Assembly (NCBI RefSeq): GCF_958295425.1
Contig: NC_081142.1
Coordinates: forward strand, 3,498,896 to 3,562,895
Source: Solea solea
Taxonomy: Eukaryota; Chordata; Actinopteri; Pleuronectiformes; Soleidae
Direction: 5' to 3'
Length of the DNA: 64,000 bases
The notes under the pieces are model-generated. The model was not told the DNA's origin. It saw nothing but the letters and a program-made list of their open reading frames with translations, and made no database searches. Shown piece after piece: positions 12,182 to 23,631 of this stretch. How positions within the stretch are numbered: the stretch's first letter is position 1; every line of letters begins with the position of its first letter. Both the position numbers and the translations under genes were made by a program.

Positions 12182-12187
12182 AATAAA
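12182..12187 (+). terminator. Candidate polyadenylation signal of il23r
   Basis: This is the first canonical AATAAA on the plus strand after the il23r stop codon at 11392, followed by a T/G-rich stretch (ATGCTGTGTTGATGCCTTTG). A weaker ATTAAA lies at 11640, at the edge of the MITE. Which one is used cannot be told from sequence. Confidence 0.5.
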
Positions 12188-12199
12188 GATATGCTGTGT

Positions 12200-13510
12200 T
12201 GATGCCTTTGTAACTATTATTTGTCTGGGGTCTGGATTCTTACCAGTATGGTTACATTCTTCCTGCTCTCATTTGTGTTTGTGCTGAATATAAAAATATG
12301 AAGCATTAACAATAAATACAATAATGGAAAACGTTTAAATATTTTTATGGTTGAAGGTAAATAAGAAGCCACTCACAAGGAAAATATGTGGGTTGCCAGG
12401 TTGGTGTTTGGTCTGGTTTACCATTAGTAATGCTATAATTAAATGTACTGGTTATTAAGAGCTCGTACCAAATAAATATACCTCTATACTGTTTGAAATC
12501 AAAAGTGTGTTTAATGTTTACACATGTAACACAAAACAGTGTCATAGATAATGACTCTGTGCAAAATACTCTAAGTTCAGCTCACACAAGCACCATCTTC
12601 AGCTAAGCACGTTTCTTTCAGGACTTCCTGAGAGTGCTTTCACTTCCCCATTCATAACCAAATTAAACTTTCAGAAGGGTCTCTCCCCTAAAACTATCAT
12701 CTTACGTTCTGTAATAGGTTTGAGAACTTAGATTAGGGATATTGACTAAGTTGCATACTACCCTTTCAGGTGTCATTTGTTACTGCTTTTTAAAAGAGTA
12801 ATAAGTAACTTATTACACTTCCTGAGGATCTGGTAACGGTGCAGTAGTATTTTCTTTATTGATTCTGACTTTGCATTGTGTTTGTGCACCTGAGGGTGGA
12901 ACATGTTTCAGTTACAGGGGAAAACCCCCCAACACCACATGTGGATCTGACTGAGAGACTTTGGGCTGTTGCAACTTCTCCTTTGAAAGTCAAAAATTCT
13001 GTTACCATAGAGGATTCACAAGGAGACAAGTGCACGTCACCTGCATCTACTGATATGCTGTTTTGTTTAAATCATACTTCCTAAAAAACACTAGTTGGTC
13101 TTCTCCAATATTGGTATAGAAACTGAAATATCTCTGAATGACTCGATATCAAATGAAATCAAATCAGGATCACGGGAAACAGAATCGAATCGATTCAGGT
13201 TATCAGTCGCGACAACCAGCCCTGATCGAGTGATCCAGTTTTCTTCACAGTGACAGAGTTACAAGTGTGTATGTGGTTGATTTGTCATCACTTAAAGGCC
13301 ACTAGTCCTCTTGGGGACGAAATCCTGGTCCTGGTGTGGCAGAGTGTAATTTCTGTGGAACTGGTTAAAATGTAGGGTTATGATGTGAGCTGTGGTTAAG
13401 GTTACTTTGAGTAAGACATTAACGGTTATGGTCAGAGGATGAGGTTTTGGTTAAACTGCAGAAACAAATGAAAGGTCAGTGTGGATTTCTTAAAAGAAAA
13501 GCTGCACAAA
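12200..13510. other. Spacer between il23r and il12rb2
   Basis: About 1.3 kb of AT-rich sequence with no exon that I can support. ORFs such as 12878-13084 show no recognisable domain and no splice context. The upstream control region of il12rb2 is expected here, but no motif stands out enough to name. Confidence 0.45.
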
Positions 13511-13519
13511 CCTCTCTCT

Positions 13520-13541
13520 ATGTGTGTGTGTGTGTGTGTGT
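13520..13541. repeat. (TG)n microsatellite
   Basis: About eleven TG repeats just upstream of the candidate first il12rb2 exon. Confidence 0.95.
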
Positions 13542-13559
13542 TTGGCTTCACTGGTGAAC

Positions 13560-13605
13560 TGTGACTTTATTTGGGACTTCAGTGTTTCACCAGAGGCGGA
13601 GCCAA

Positions 13606-13637
<32 letters not shown>

Positions 13638-13764
13638 TCGGTGTCTCCGCTGCCTCTTCAGTGTGAGACATGCAGCTGTGAGGACAGATGGGTAGAGTGT
13701 GACGCAGGGGACGGAACTTCATTAAACCCAAAAGGTTGATGTGACGCTGGACTGTGATGTCACG
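13560..13764 (+). other. Candidate 5' UTR exon of il12rb2 with a CAG repeat
   Basis: A GC-richer stretch ends in a strong splice donor (CACG followed by GTGAGT at 13765). A second noncoding segment with acceptor-like AG sites at about 14288-14303 precedes the il12rb2 start codon. The stretch carries about ten GCA/CAG triplets (13608-13637). The frame through the repeat codes for alanines and stops at 13739, before the donor, so I read it as untranslated. The transcription start is unknown. Confidence 0.4.
13608..13637. repeat. (CAG)n trinucleotide repeat
   Basis: Pure run of about ten CAG triplets inside the candidate first exon of il12rb2. Confidence 0.95.
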
Positions 13765-13779
13765 GTGAGTGTTCTGTAT

Positions 13780-13781
13780 TA

Positions 13782-13813
<32 letters not shown>

Positions 13814-13856
13814 GTTGTTGTTGTTATTATTATCATTGTTATTTATTTATTTTTGA
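13780..13856. repeat. (ATT)n/(GTT)n trinucleotide repeat
   Basis: ATT repeats with an internal GTT block, just inside the presumed first intron of il12rb2. Confidence 0.95.
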
Positions 13857-14258
13857 ACATGGGATTTTAGAAGTTTTATAGCTAACTGGTAACAATATAG
13901 TAATATGGTGATAGTTATATAATAGGAAGGTTATGTAATGGTCATCATAACTACATAATGTTATAGTAATAACCTGTTACTTCTGAATTAACATCCTGGT
14001 AACAAGTTGGTTACAAGTAGGGCTTCTTTAAGGCTACCATCAGTGTCACACCTTCTCGTGAAAATGACTTTAAATCAAAACTGATAATGACCACATTATG
14101 TCCGTCACACTCTTTCCTCTGCTATTAGCCAGCTTTTACAACAAAATGATCACTGTATTGTTCCTGTACTGTGATGAAAAGTCTTCTCATCTTATAGTAA
14201 TCCTTAACATGATTATCAGTAGAATTTCTGTATTTCATAACCATTCCTGACTTAATAC

Positions 14259-14278
14259 GTGTGTGTGTGTGTGTGTGC
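14259..14278. repeat. (GT)n microsatellite
   Basis: About ten GT repeats upstream of the il12rb2 start exon. Confidence 0.95.
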
Positions 14279-14355
14279 TTATTTGAAGAGGTATTTAGCA
14301 GCTCCTGCTGTCATGTAAGGATCTTACAGAAAGAGACAGTCACTGATGAATCATC

Positions 14356-17300
14356 ATGTTCCAAACATGGTCCATCTTCACCGCTGTCTTTCTGCTGATG
14401 ATGCAGCTCTGCACAGGTAAGCCCACAAGACTGCGTGGATACTCACGTCTTCCATGAACATTCTTTCAATAGGCCTATAGTCCAAATGTTATAATATTTA
14501 ATAATAATATTAGGGTAAAATACAAACAAGACATGACACAGAGCAATCAAAAGTATTAAAAACACTAAAAACCCACCCTGAATGTTTTATTTAAAAGTGT
14601 TAGATTTCTTTTTATAAGTGTGCAGCGTTGTATTCTCTCACCTGTGATAATGTGTTATTTTCACTGAACTGGCACACTCTGTTAGAGGTGAGACATTATA
14701 AACACGCCTTATTTGTGCTTTTTAGGTGAGAAATCCTGTGTGATCTGGTCCAGTGCTGGACATGTGGTGCAGCGCGACTCCACTTTTAACATTTACTGCA
14801 GCTTTAACTGCAAGTGCAAGCGATCCATGTACAGTGGGCAGCTGCCCACACTACAGCCCCACACACAGCTCAACTTAACAACCATATATTTGACTGTGGT
14901 GAACATCACAAAAAGCAATACCTTCAGCTGTCTGTGTAACTGTCCTGCACTGGACCAGTGTGGACTGGACATCTCAGCTGGATGTGAGTATGAAGCAGCC
15001 TTTCCTGACAGTTTAACAGATCCAAGAGTCTCACAGAAGTTTTTCTTTAACTTTTAACGCTGCCCTGCGTTTCAAGATAAGACTTTCATGTCGAGGCTTA
15101 TTGTGTCGACATTCAAAGCTACAAAAAGCGGAACTTCTGCTTTCTCTTCTTTATTTCAAGTACTCCGTGAGTGGAGACGTGAGTTCAGCAAAGTGTTGCA
15201 GTCAACTCTTCTGACCACAAAGCTGTTTCTAATTTGGGAGCAAAGACAACCCTGTTTTTGTTTGACATATGAAATGTTCAGTTCCTATTTAGGAACGCAC
15301 ACCACAACATCCTCAATAAATAAAAGAATTCATGTAAATGACGACATTATTATCAATACCATCAGCATTAAAACATTTAGAAGCTCAATATTAAGGTTCC
15401 TATTCAATTCATTTTTGTGTTCTTTGTCCTTCAGATCCACCGGATCATCCAAAAAATATTTCATGCATCTACAAGGTCCAGAATAATGAAACAGGAGATG
15501 TGTTGTGCACTTGGAACCGAGGACGGGACACGTATCTTACTAACAGCACGGTACTATGGTGAGTTTAAAAAAACAAAGCATGTGTTTAACATGGCCTTTC
15601 TTATAGCAACACATGACACTTGAATTTGTGTGCTTCAGGGTGAGAACTGAATCAGGAAATCACACAAGTGACCAAGAGTCACACAAAGTCTTCAATAAGG
15701 GAAGCGATTCACTCTCTGTCAGCTTCACTGTGCCCAGATCTGTCCAGATTATCTATGTGTGGGTACAAGTCCAAAATCCACTGGGCTCTTCTGTCTCCTC
15801 CCCCATCATCTACTCACTCAGTGACATTGGTAAGACGTGTCGTGTTTAACAGCTTCTGCTGATTTTCTTTAATTAAAGTTAAAGTCTGATCGCTGTGTTC
15901 CCACTCACTCTTTATGTAGCCATGCCGTTGACTCCTGTTCTTGGACGAACCGCGTGCTCCTCCCGTGAGTGCGTTATCCAAGTGGAGCAGCACGTCGTGA
16001 CTCAACACCTGGAGATCCAATACAAAGCAGCAGGAGAGACATGGACATCTTATTTCTACCAAGTAAGACATCTTAATGCATCACAATTGCTCGTTTCGGA
16101 GCAACGTCTGATGAACCCTCACAACTCCACCTTCAGACCACGTTGATCCTCCATGTGAGGCCTCCTCACCATACCTCACTCCAACCTGAAAACCAACCGC
16201 ACCGCATTTGCAGTAAATGAGTGGCTGTGGGGTTCAAGGTGAAGGTGGGATCACATCAGGGATCAGCCCTGAGCTCCTTCATGTTTGTAACGGTGAGGGA
16301 CAGGTTGACAGATGAGGTCTTGCAGGAGTCTCCATGGACTATGTTGTTCGTAGATGATATTGTAATCTGCAGTCAGAGTAAGAGACAGGTGGAGGTCAGC
16401 ACTGGAGAGAAGAGGAATGAAGGTTATTAGGAGCAAGACAGAAAACCGGTGTGTGAATGACAGTGAAGAGGTAGGTACAGTGGATGAGTTTAAAGACCTG
16501 GGGTCAACCATCCAAAGCAATGGACAGTACACAAGAGAGGTGAAGAAGAGAGTGCAGGCAGGGTGGAGTGGGTGGAGATGAGTGTCAGGGCTGATTGGAG
16601 AACAGCAACACTAAAAAAAAGGGAAGGTCTTCAAGATGGTAGCGAGACCTGCTATGATGCATAACTTGGGCGACAGTAGCGCAGTCTAAAAGACAAGAGG
16701 TGGAGGACCAGGATGGACAGGATTAGACATGATCATAAAGTAAGAGAGTCAACGTGGAGATGGTTTGGTCACATGCAGAGGACGGGTAGTGATTATTTTG
16801 GACAAAGGGCAGGAGGAAAAGACTACAGAGAAGTTTTCATGGATGTTGTGAAGAAGGACATGAGGACAGAAGCCAAAAGAAAAGGAAGAAACAGTGACCT
16901 CTGCAAATATTTGTTTGATCATTTTATGTGCAGCACTTTGTAACATGGTTGGGAAAGGTGCAGGATAAAGAAAGACTTACTTGTCCAGACCAATTAAGAC
17001 ATCTCAATCCATCAGATTGACCCATATTTTTTGAACGTTTGATCAGAAGTTGTACGTGGTTACAAAAAAGGTGTAGCACATAGTTTTTGTAAGTTAATAA
17101 TCTTTTTAAAATATGAAATGTTTAGTTTTTCTTTCTGCAGTCACTGTCGATGCTGGAGTAACGATCTTTCCAACATGCACAGTAGTTTAGTAGTTACAGC
17201 CAATGGGAGCATCGTCTCACCACACACTGCTCTGTGATTGGTCAAAGTCACGGATCAGTTTAGTTCTCTCTCAGATAACTTGATTTACACTTAGGTTATT

Positions 17301-20300
17301 GTTCAAGAACACCATATACTGTATACACCACCATATAAGGGTGACGGTAGCTCAGTGGTAGAGCCAGTTATCTTTCAACTGCACGGTTCTACTGCTGCTG
17401 ATTCAATTCAAACTACAGATGTGAGTACTAAGCTGATGAGAAGTCAAAATTAAATACAGGTGTCAAAAACAAGCTGAGGAGTTCTCACAAACTCATCAAA
17501 GACGACACTGCAGCACAAGCAAAAGATGGAAAAATACAGCGTTTAATGTAAACATGTGTATTTGACTTACAGATTGTGCAGACCAGTGCAGTACAGGACC
17601 GATCCATTCCCTCTCTGGAGCCCTACAGCTTGTACCATTTCAGAGCCAGATCTAAACTCAGCACTGGCCAGTGGAGCCAGTGGAGCACACAGATTTCCAC
17701 CTGGACTCAAGAGGAGGGTAAGTTTCAAAGCACAACTGATTCAAACATAAGCCAAACATCATCTCTGTGGTAATTTATCAGACCACGCAATCAGATAATG
17801 AAGTTATTGGATTGACTTTTGGGTTTTGAGGCAGTTATCAGCTCACTACTGTCTGTCGACAGGAAACCTGAAAGCCACTGAGAAAGTCTTTTACATTTGA
17901 ATGAAATATGTTAAGTAAACAAGCCTTACTGTCAATCAGAAATACAAATGATAATAATATTTTGCATTTAAATAGAAAATAAAATAAACAAATGGAATGC
18001 AATAAAAATGGTACTTGAAACTATGCGCCGAAACAGATGTCGGCCCTCAGGGTCAGGGTGCAGAAAAAAGAAGACAGTAATGTGAAATATGGCAGGATAT
18101 TTGTCATCGTGATGGTGTGAAGATAATGTATGTAAGTTACGGGTGTTCAGTCATGACAGATCGTCAGCTCTGCAGCAGAGGACAAAGAGTGAAAGAAGCT
18201 GTTTTAGTACAGAGGAAAATCAGGTTGAGCAAAAGGTGAACACTAGTTTCAATACACTAGAATATCTTTGCCACTTCATTTTAATGCTAGGCAGCATTTA
18301 TGAGACTGGGAAATGAACTTTGTGTTGCTTTGTAAACCGCTCATCCCTTCGCACCAAACTCCATAGAGAAAATCTGCAATTTAGCGTCACAGCACAAGGC
18401 AGTTGCTTCATCAGTAAGCGCAAGTGTCTTAGTTTATAATTTTGGTATTTGAAATCAAATTCAGATTTATATGAGTTAAATGACAGAGTTTCTGCATGGA
18501 CTTTATTGCAGGGAGGAAGCGCTTTTACAAAGGGTTGATGTAGATTTTATCAGGTGAGCTTTTTATTATTTGGCTAAACTCAGTTTTTTCCTGGAGTCCG
18601 AGCTGGTAGCTACAATTTCACTGAGCTTGTACCTGCCTGTCTCAGATGTAAGACCCTGACTCCAGTATGTGTTATTACCTCACTCTTCAAGCTTTAAATG
18701 ACGTCTTTTTAATTTGATGATCACACTTTGTTACATTAAAAACGTGAAAGAGAGAAATTAATGAGAAACTCGTGTAATGAGCTTTGAAAAACAGCATCAA
18801 ATATTCTATTCTGTGTGGAACTGTTGTGCTGACCCTCAGGTTTGGTTGTTTGGTTGTTTGAGCTCAGTTATTTATCATTTCAGCCTCCATTTCATTGTTT
18901 AGGCAATGCAACAGTACATAGAGGTGGATCATTCATGTCTTAGAACTTCCCACATACTATACACAAATTACAGGCTGAAATTACCTTTACTTCCCCTACT
19001 GCGTTATCACATGTCACACATACACTGCATTCAGGTCAGTGTCACAGCAGAAGAAAACAAACGTTGCTTTTTTAGTAGCAGTTGGTGAACAGTCAATTCA
19101 GCCAGTGGAAAAGTTTCAGAAAACACCACAAGTTAGTTGTACAGTAAATACTGTGAGTTTGTCAATTCAATTTGAGTGGATAAAAACTACTAAATAAACA
19201 CAAAAAAATCACATGTCATTTAAAATGATGTTTTCATGGATGAGGTTTCTCAGAAGTGTTTTGTCATTTCTGTCAGACTTGCTCACAAAGGAAAATGTGA
19301 GAAACCTGCAGAGTCTAGACTGGTACAAATGTTTAGCAATTACTTACAAGAAGTGTAACAAAACAAAACAGAAGAGAACAGAACAGCCAGTTCTACACGT
19401 TCAGTCGTACTGTGACACATTGATGTTTTTAATCGTTTTAGCTCCTGCGGAACCGTTGGACGTGTGGTACGCTGAACCTGCGTCTGATTTAAAAACCCCG
19501 ACAGTTTACTGGAAGGTGCAGTATGTTTTCAATCAATGTATGTTTTCATTTCTTTGACTTGCTGAGTAGCAATGACCACATGACACTGCTGCTGCCGTTT
19601 CATCAGTGTGTGTGTGTGTGTGTCAGAAGTGGTCAACAGTTGACCTTTAGTTTGTGCAGAAAACAGTAGTGAGAGTGTTTGGCAATAATGTTATTATTAT
19701 GGTTTCACTGTGGCAAACTCCCACCCACACATCCTCACACGCAGGTTCACAAAACTATCTTTTTAAGGACGAGCATTGACTTCCATTCATTAAACCCTAA
19801 CCAGTTATTGCCTGACTGTAGTCTTAACCTAACCAAATTCAAATCTCGGTCCTAAACTCAGAAATGAGGTTCTACCTCATTAGGACCAGGTTTTGTTCCA
19901 GAAAAAAAAGCACACACACACACATACACACATAGTTTTGTGGATTTAATGTCACATGAAGTGTGAAATGTAAGTGAAACCTGACAACAGACGCCGCAGT
20001 TTCAGTTTACAAGAAAGGAGCAGCTGAACAGAAATGATGTGTCTTATATACTCATCTTTCATTGAGTGGATGTTGAGACACATTCAAATCCCAGAAAGGT
20101 TTTGTAGCTTTGTAACACTTTTCCTTTTCCTTAAATTAAAGTGGTTACATTTGAAACTTCTCTTCTAACTTGTAGGAGGCCGACATTTCCATTGCGAGAG
20201 GGAGGATCATAGACTACAGAGTCAGAGTTTACAACCCAGACTCTGGATCTGAGCTGGTCACTAACGTCAGCGCTGATGCCAGGAATTGTTCAGTCCCACT

Positions 20301-23300
20301 CTGTACTGACAAGTGTGATGTGACAGTGTGGGCTCGCAACTCTAAAGGCTTATCTCCTCCTGCCAGAGTTACAGCACGACACGTAAAAGGTAGACAAAGC
20401 AAAAGCATGTACCAGTGAATGCTGGATTAGGACGCAGACTTATTAAGATTATTAGTATTATTGAAAATAAACCATGGAGATATTCACACATACAGTATTA
20501 TGCTCCTCATGTTGCAGCTCGGTCATCTCACGATGTGAAGGTGAAAGTAGACAACAGCAATGTCTCCATCTCCTGGAGAAAGGATGAAAGTGCAGCGCTG
20601 CCTGTTTCCTTTTATGTGGTGGAGTGGTATCCAGAGGGTCAGAGGCTGGAGGAGCTCAGGTGGATGAGACTGGACAGTGACAGCACGCATGCAGTCATCA
20701 CAGGTGGGACCATGTTTTAACTCTCACCTCATAAAAAGAAACCTTTTTCTCCTAAAAGAAAAAAAGAATATTATTTATTTACTTTGTACAGGTATTAAGC
20801 CGTTTGTGTGCTACAAGGGAGCTCTGTATGTTTTCTATAATGAGAGCTCAGTGACCAGGACTTTGTTTGGAGGTGTCGCCACTGTGGAGTCAGGTACGTT
20901 GTATTTTTTAATAGAACTTGAAGCTAGAAACTAATTTTTTTTTATTCCTCAAACAATGTAATAATATGTACAGACACTAGTTTTAAATGTATCATGAAAC
21001 CGTGGCGCAAAACTTTTAAATGTGAACAAATGTCTGTTACATTCAAACCATTGTCTGATGAGTTCAGTTCACACTATGTTTATTATGTGTTTAGATCTCG
21101 TGTCATCGGGCAACATTCCTATGCTGCACACAGGAAGTGATTTGTTTTATGCCAAAGCGGGGTGGAGTCTGACACAAAGAAGTGTCCACAAAAAGATTTA
21201 GAAGAGAATTCTACAACTAGTCGTCAATCATAAAGGGATAAATGCTTGTAGCCCTGCACTGCTGTCATAAGCACAGCAACACTCCCTCTCTCAGGTCTGA
21301 TAGTATTGCTTGACTTGACCGAGCCCATTTTCAAATGAGGAATGCAGCACACACTTATTTTCATAATCCATTAATCTGTCGATTATTTTCTCGATTCATC
21401 GAGTAATCCCTTGGTCCATAAAATCAGTGTTTTTCAAACTTGGAAATGATGATTTTTTGTTTGTCCACAAACCAAAATGATTCCGTTTTAATGATTCCTT
21501 CATTATATGGAGCAAACAAACCAGAAAAATCACAAAAGTGGTTTTAATTGGGTCTGTAATTTGGTAAATAAACACTTTTGCTCTAACAGCAACAGTCTTC
21601 ATAGCAGCCAGATGATTCTGCAGTTATTCACAGAGAAACTGCAGCCAGACCTTTAACTGTTATCATAAGGTTTAATTGTGTAGTTAAATCTGGTAGAGAG
21701 TGCAGCATAATCACCATAAATATTCCCTTATTATTCATCCCTTTTGTTGGGTTCTGCTTGTTGGTTGCAGCCCCAGTGAGTGGTCCACTGGTCCTAGAGA
21801 CGGAGGTTGAGGGACACACGGTGAGCGTGAGCTGGATGGAGCTTCGCCGGAGCGAGCGACGGGGTTGCGTCACCAAATATACCATCTATTTAAAGAGCAG
21901 AGGTGGAGAGCAGAAGCACTGTGAGAATAACAACATCCCGTCTTAACTCTAAACTCCTAACCTATAGTTCTCTTTCATCTCTGTTAGACTTATGTTTATA
22001 TATAGTGACACAAAACATATTTGTATCCGTGCCACGATGGTGCGTTTTACCATGTGCTGATGATGTAGGATTGACTTAAAATATTTGTTTTTCCCATGAA
22101 ATAATCCAAAGGTCATGATGTAATAATCAGACGTAACTGTGCTAATATCTTTGAGCTGTTGAAATGTGTTTCTAGTTTATTAAAATAAAATGTTACATTC
22201 AGCACTCCTCCCTAAGTGATTCTATGTCTACATCTTTGAATATTTCAGACTCCATTTTAGCACCAGACAGGACATATAAGACCAAAGATCTGCCTCCAGC
22301 TGACTACAGCCTGTGGATGACTGCGTGGACAGCTGAAGGAGAAGGACCTGCTGGTCACAAACTCATGTTCCACATCCAGCGTAAGCACCTTTCAAACGTT
22401 CATGAAATCTCTACCACACTATATTAAAGATGAACTTTCCCTTTTTAAGGTCCTGTTCACACCAGGCTTTAACATGTGCTTCCCAAACCACCTCAGAATG
22501 TGTTTTTTGGAATGGGATGCAGCTAATGCGTTCACATCTGCATTTCAAACTGCCAACGACGAATGTTAATACCAGGTCTAAGACTCCAGCAGAATTTCAT
22601 ACAAGCCCTTTTCTTCAGACTTCCCCCCGACCTTTAAGACAAGACATGTTCAAGGACATGATGTAGCTTGATAATAACTGTCTGTTTCTTTTCTTTTACT
22701 CCACTGTACTCGTGGAGCTAACTGTATTATTATATTATTACTAAATATGCTGCAACTTCAAATCTTCTCCCTGTTTCTCCCTTGTCATGCCTGCAGAGGA
22801 GATTCCATTGTCCCTCTTACTGGTGTGTGTTTTCATCTCAGCGATATTGGTGCTTTTGGTGTGTCTGTGCCAGATTCCATCTGTCAAACAGAAGTGAGTA
22901 ACAGCAGCTCTGTAAGGGCTCAAATGATGGAATTTAACAAGCTTGTGGGTCATTATTCTGTGCATTTACAGTTCTGCAGTCCAGGCCATATTGTTAAGCC
23001 ATTTTCCACATTCTCTCTCAGGTTCTGGGTGTATTTCCAGTGTTTCATGCTCGATGTTGTGCCAGATCCTGCAAACAGCAAATGGGCAAAAGAGTGTACC
23101 CAAGAGAAGGTACTTTAAAGAAAGAGTTTTTAAAATACTTCACCGCTCAGTGTTCCTTGTTTAAAACTTGTGTGTTTTTCTCCCAAACAGGGAAAGATAA
23201 AGCTACAAATGCAGCTGAGTAACTCCAGTGTAAGCCAGGGGGAAGAAGATCCGGTCCTGGTGGATGTCGAGGAGCTGCCCGAACAGAACAGTAACATCTC

Positions 23301-23631
23301 CACGTCTACAAAAGTCTCCTCACAACAGAGTCCAGGCACAGAGTCCAGCACGCTGCTGTACCCTGTGACCACGTATATCAAGAGCTTCTCACACGACTCG
23401 GACAGCTCCGACCACACGCACGCGTCTCTGGACACAAACACCACCATCGACTACATCTCAACACACGCAAACATGGAGGAGGAGGAGGAGGAGGAGGAGG
23501 AAGAGGAGGACGGAACGCTGGATTTCTTCCCCAGCCACAACATCTTCATGGAGCCATTTAGCATTGGAGGAAATTTGACTTTGGACACAGTCAAAGTTCA
23601 CTTCTGTAGTGACCTCTTTCAGAACAGTTAG
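14356..23631 (+). CDS. il12rb2: Interleukin-12 receptor subunit beta 2, complete
   Basis: Signalling chain of the IL-12 receptor, a gp130-type class I cytokine receptor acting through JAK/STAT4 in T and NK cells. Exons: 14356-14416, 14726-14983, 15435-15558, 15639-15829, 15920-16062, 17573-17717, 19442-19515, 20176-20389, 20518-20703, 20792-20893, 21771-21920, 22249-22380, 22797-22893, 23022-23109, 23191-23631. The 2406 coding bases close in frame to 801 aa; the human protein is about 862. Residues 1-21 are a signal peptide, 22-106 a Cys-rich Ig-like module, and about 107-307 the cytokine-binding module with WSQWS at 293-297. FnIII repeats run to about 593, the TM helix is about 598-620, and Box1 is VVPDPANSKW. 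The C-terminal motif GGNLTLDTVKVHFCSDLF resembles the mammalian IL12RB2 end. The tail has an 11-Glu run and tyrosines YPVT, YIKS and YIST. The position between il23r and serbp1 agrees. Confidence 0.95.
16187..16945 (+). mobile_element. Degenerate LINE (non-LTR retrotransposon) 3' remnant
   Basis: Pieces of a reverse transcriptase C-terminal region can be read: GSHQGSALSSFMF, RLTDEVLQESPWTMLF, then VDDIVICSQ, where the catalytic FADD-like box has become FVDD. Further along come KDLGSTIQSNG-like and RWFGHMQRTGS-like segments and MDVVKKDMRTEAK. Frames shift repeatedly and stops interrupt, so it is dead. It resembles RTE-type fish LINEs, but I cannot fix the clade. It lies in the il12rb2 intron between 16062 and 17573. 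Confidence 0.8.
17338..17420 (+). mobile_element. tRNA-like SINE head fragment
   Basis: GGTAGCTCAGTGGTAGAGCC is a good tRNA A box, and GATTCAATTC downstream is a weak B box, but no cloverleaf acceptor pairing or intact tRNA 3' end follows. I read it as the head of an old SINE in an il12rb2 intron, not a tRNA gene. Confidence 0.55.
21361..21600. mobile_element. Degenerate MITE-like element (TCGATTAATC family)
   Basis: Contains CATTAATCTGTCGATTATTT and TCTCGATTCATCGAGTAATC, words shared with the element at 30004-30255 and with an abundant fish DNA element. The ends are worn. It lies in the il12rb2 intron between 20893 and 21771. Confidence 0.55.
23476..23508 (+). repeat. (GAG)n coding repeat in the il12rb2 tail
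   Basis: Eleven consecutive Glu codons (ten GAG, one GAA) inside the last il12rb2 exon. It is a coding microsatellite likely to vary in length without shifting the frame. Confidence 0.95.

Noticed and set aside
13524..13739. 71-aa ORF with polyalanine
   Set aside because: The alanines come from the CAG repeat read in one frame; the ORF stops before the exon donor and starts inside a TG microsatellite.
16221..16943. ORFs with reverse-transcriptase words
   Set aside because: They are pieces of a dead LINE with frameshifts and stops, not a host gene or an active element.
17338..17420. Possible tRNA gene
   Set aside because: Only the A box is good; the acceptor and T arms do not form. It fits a SINE head.
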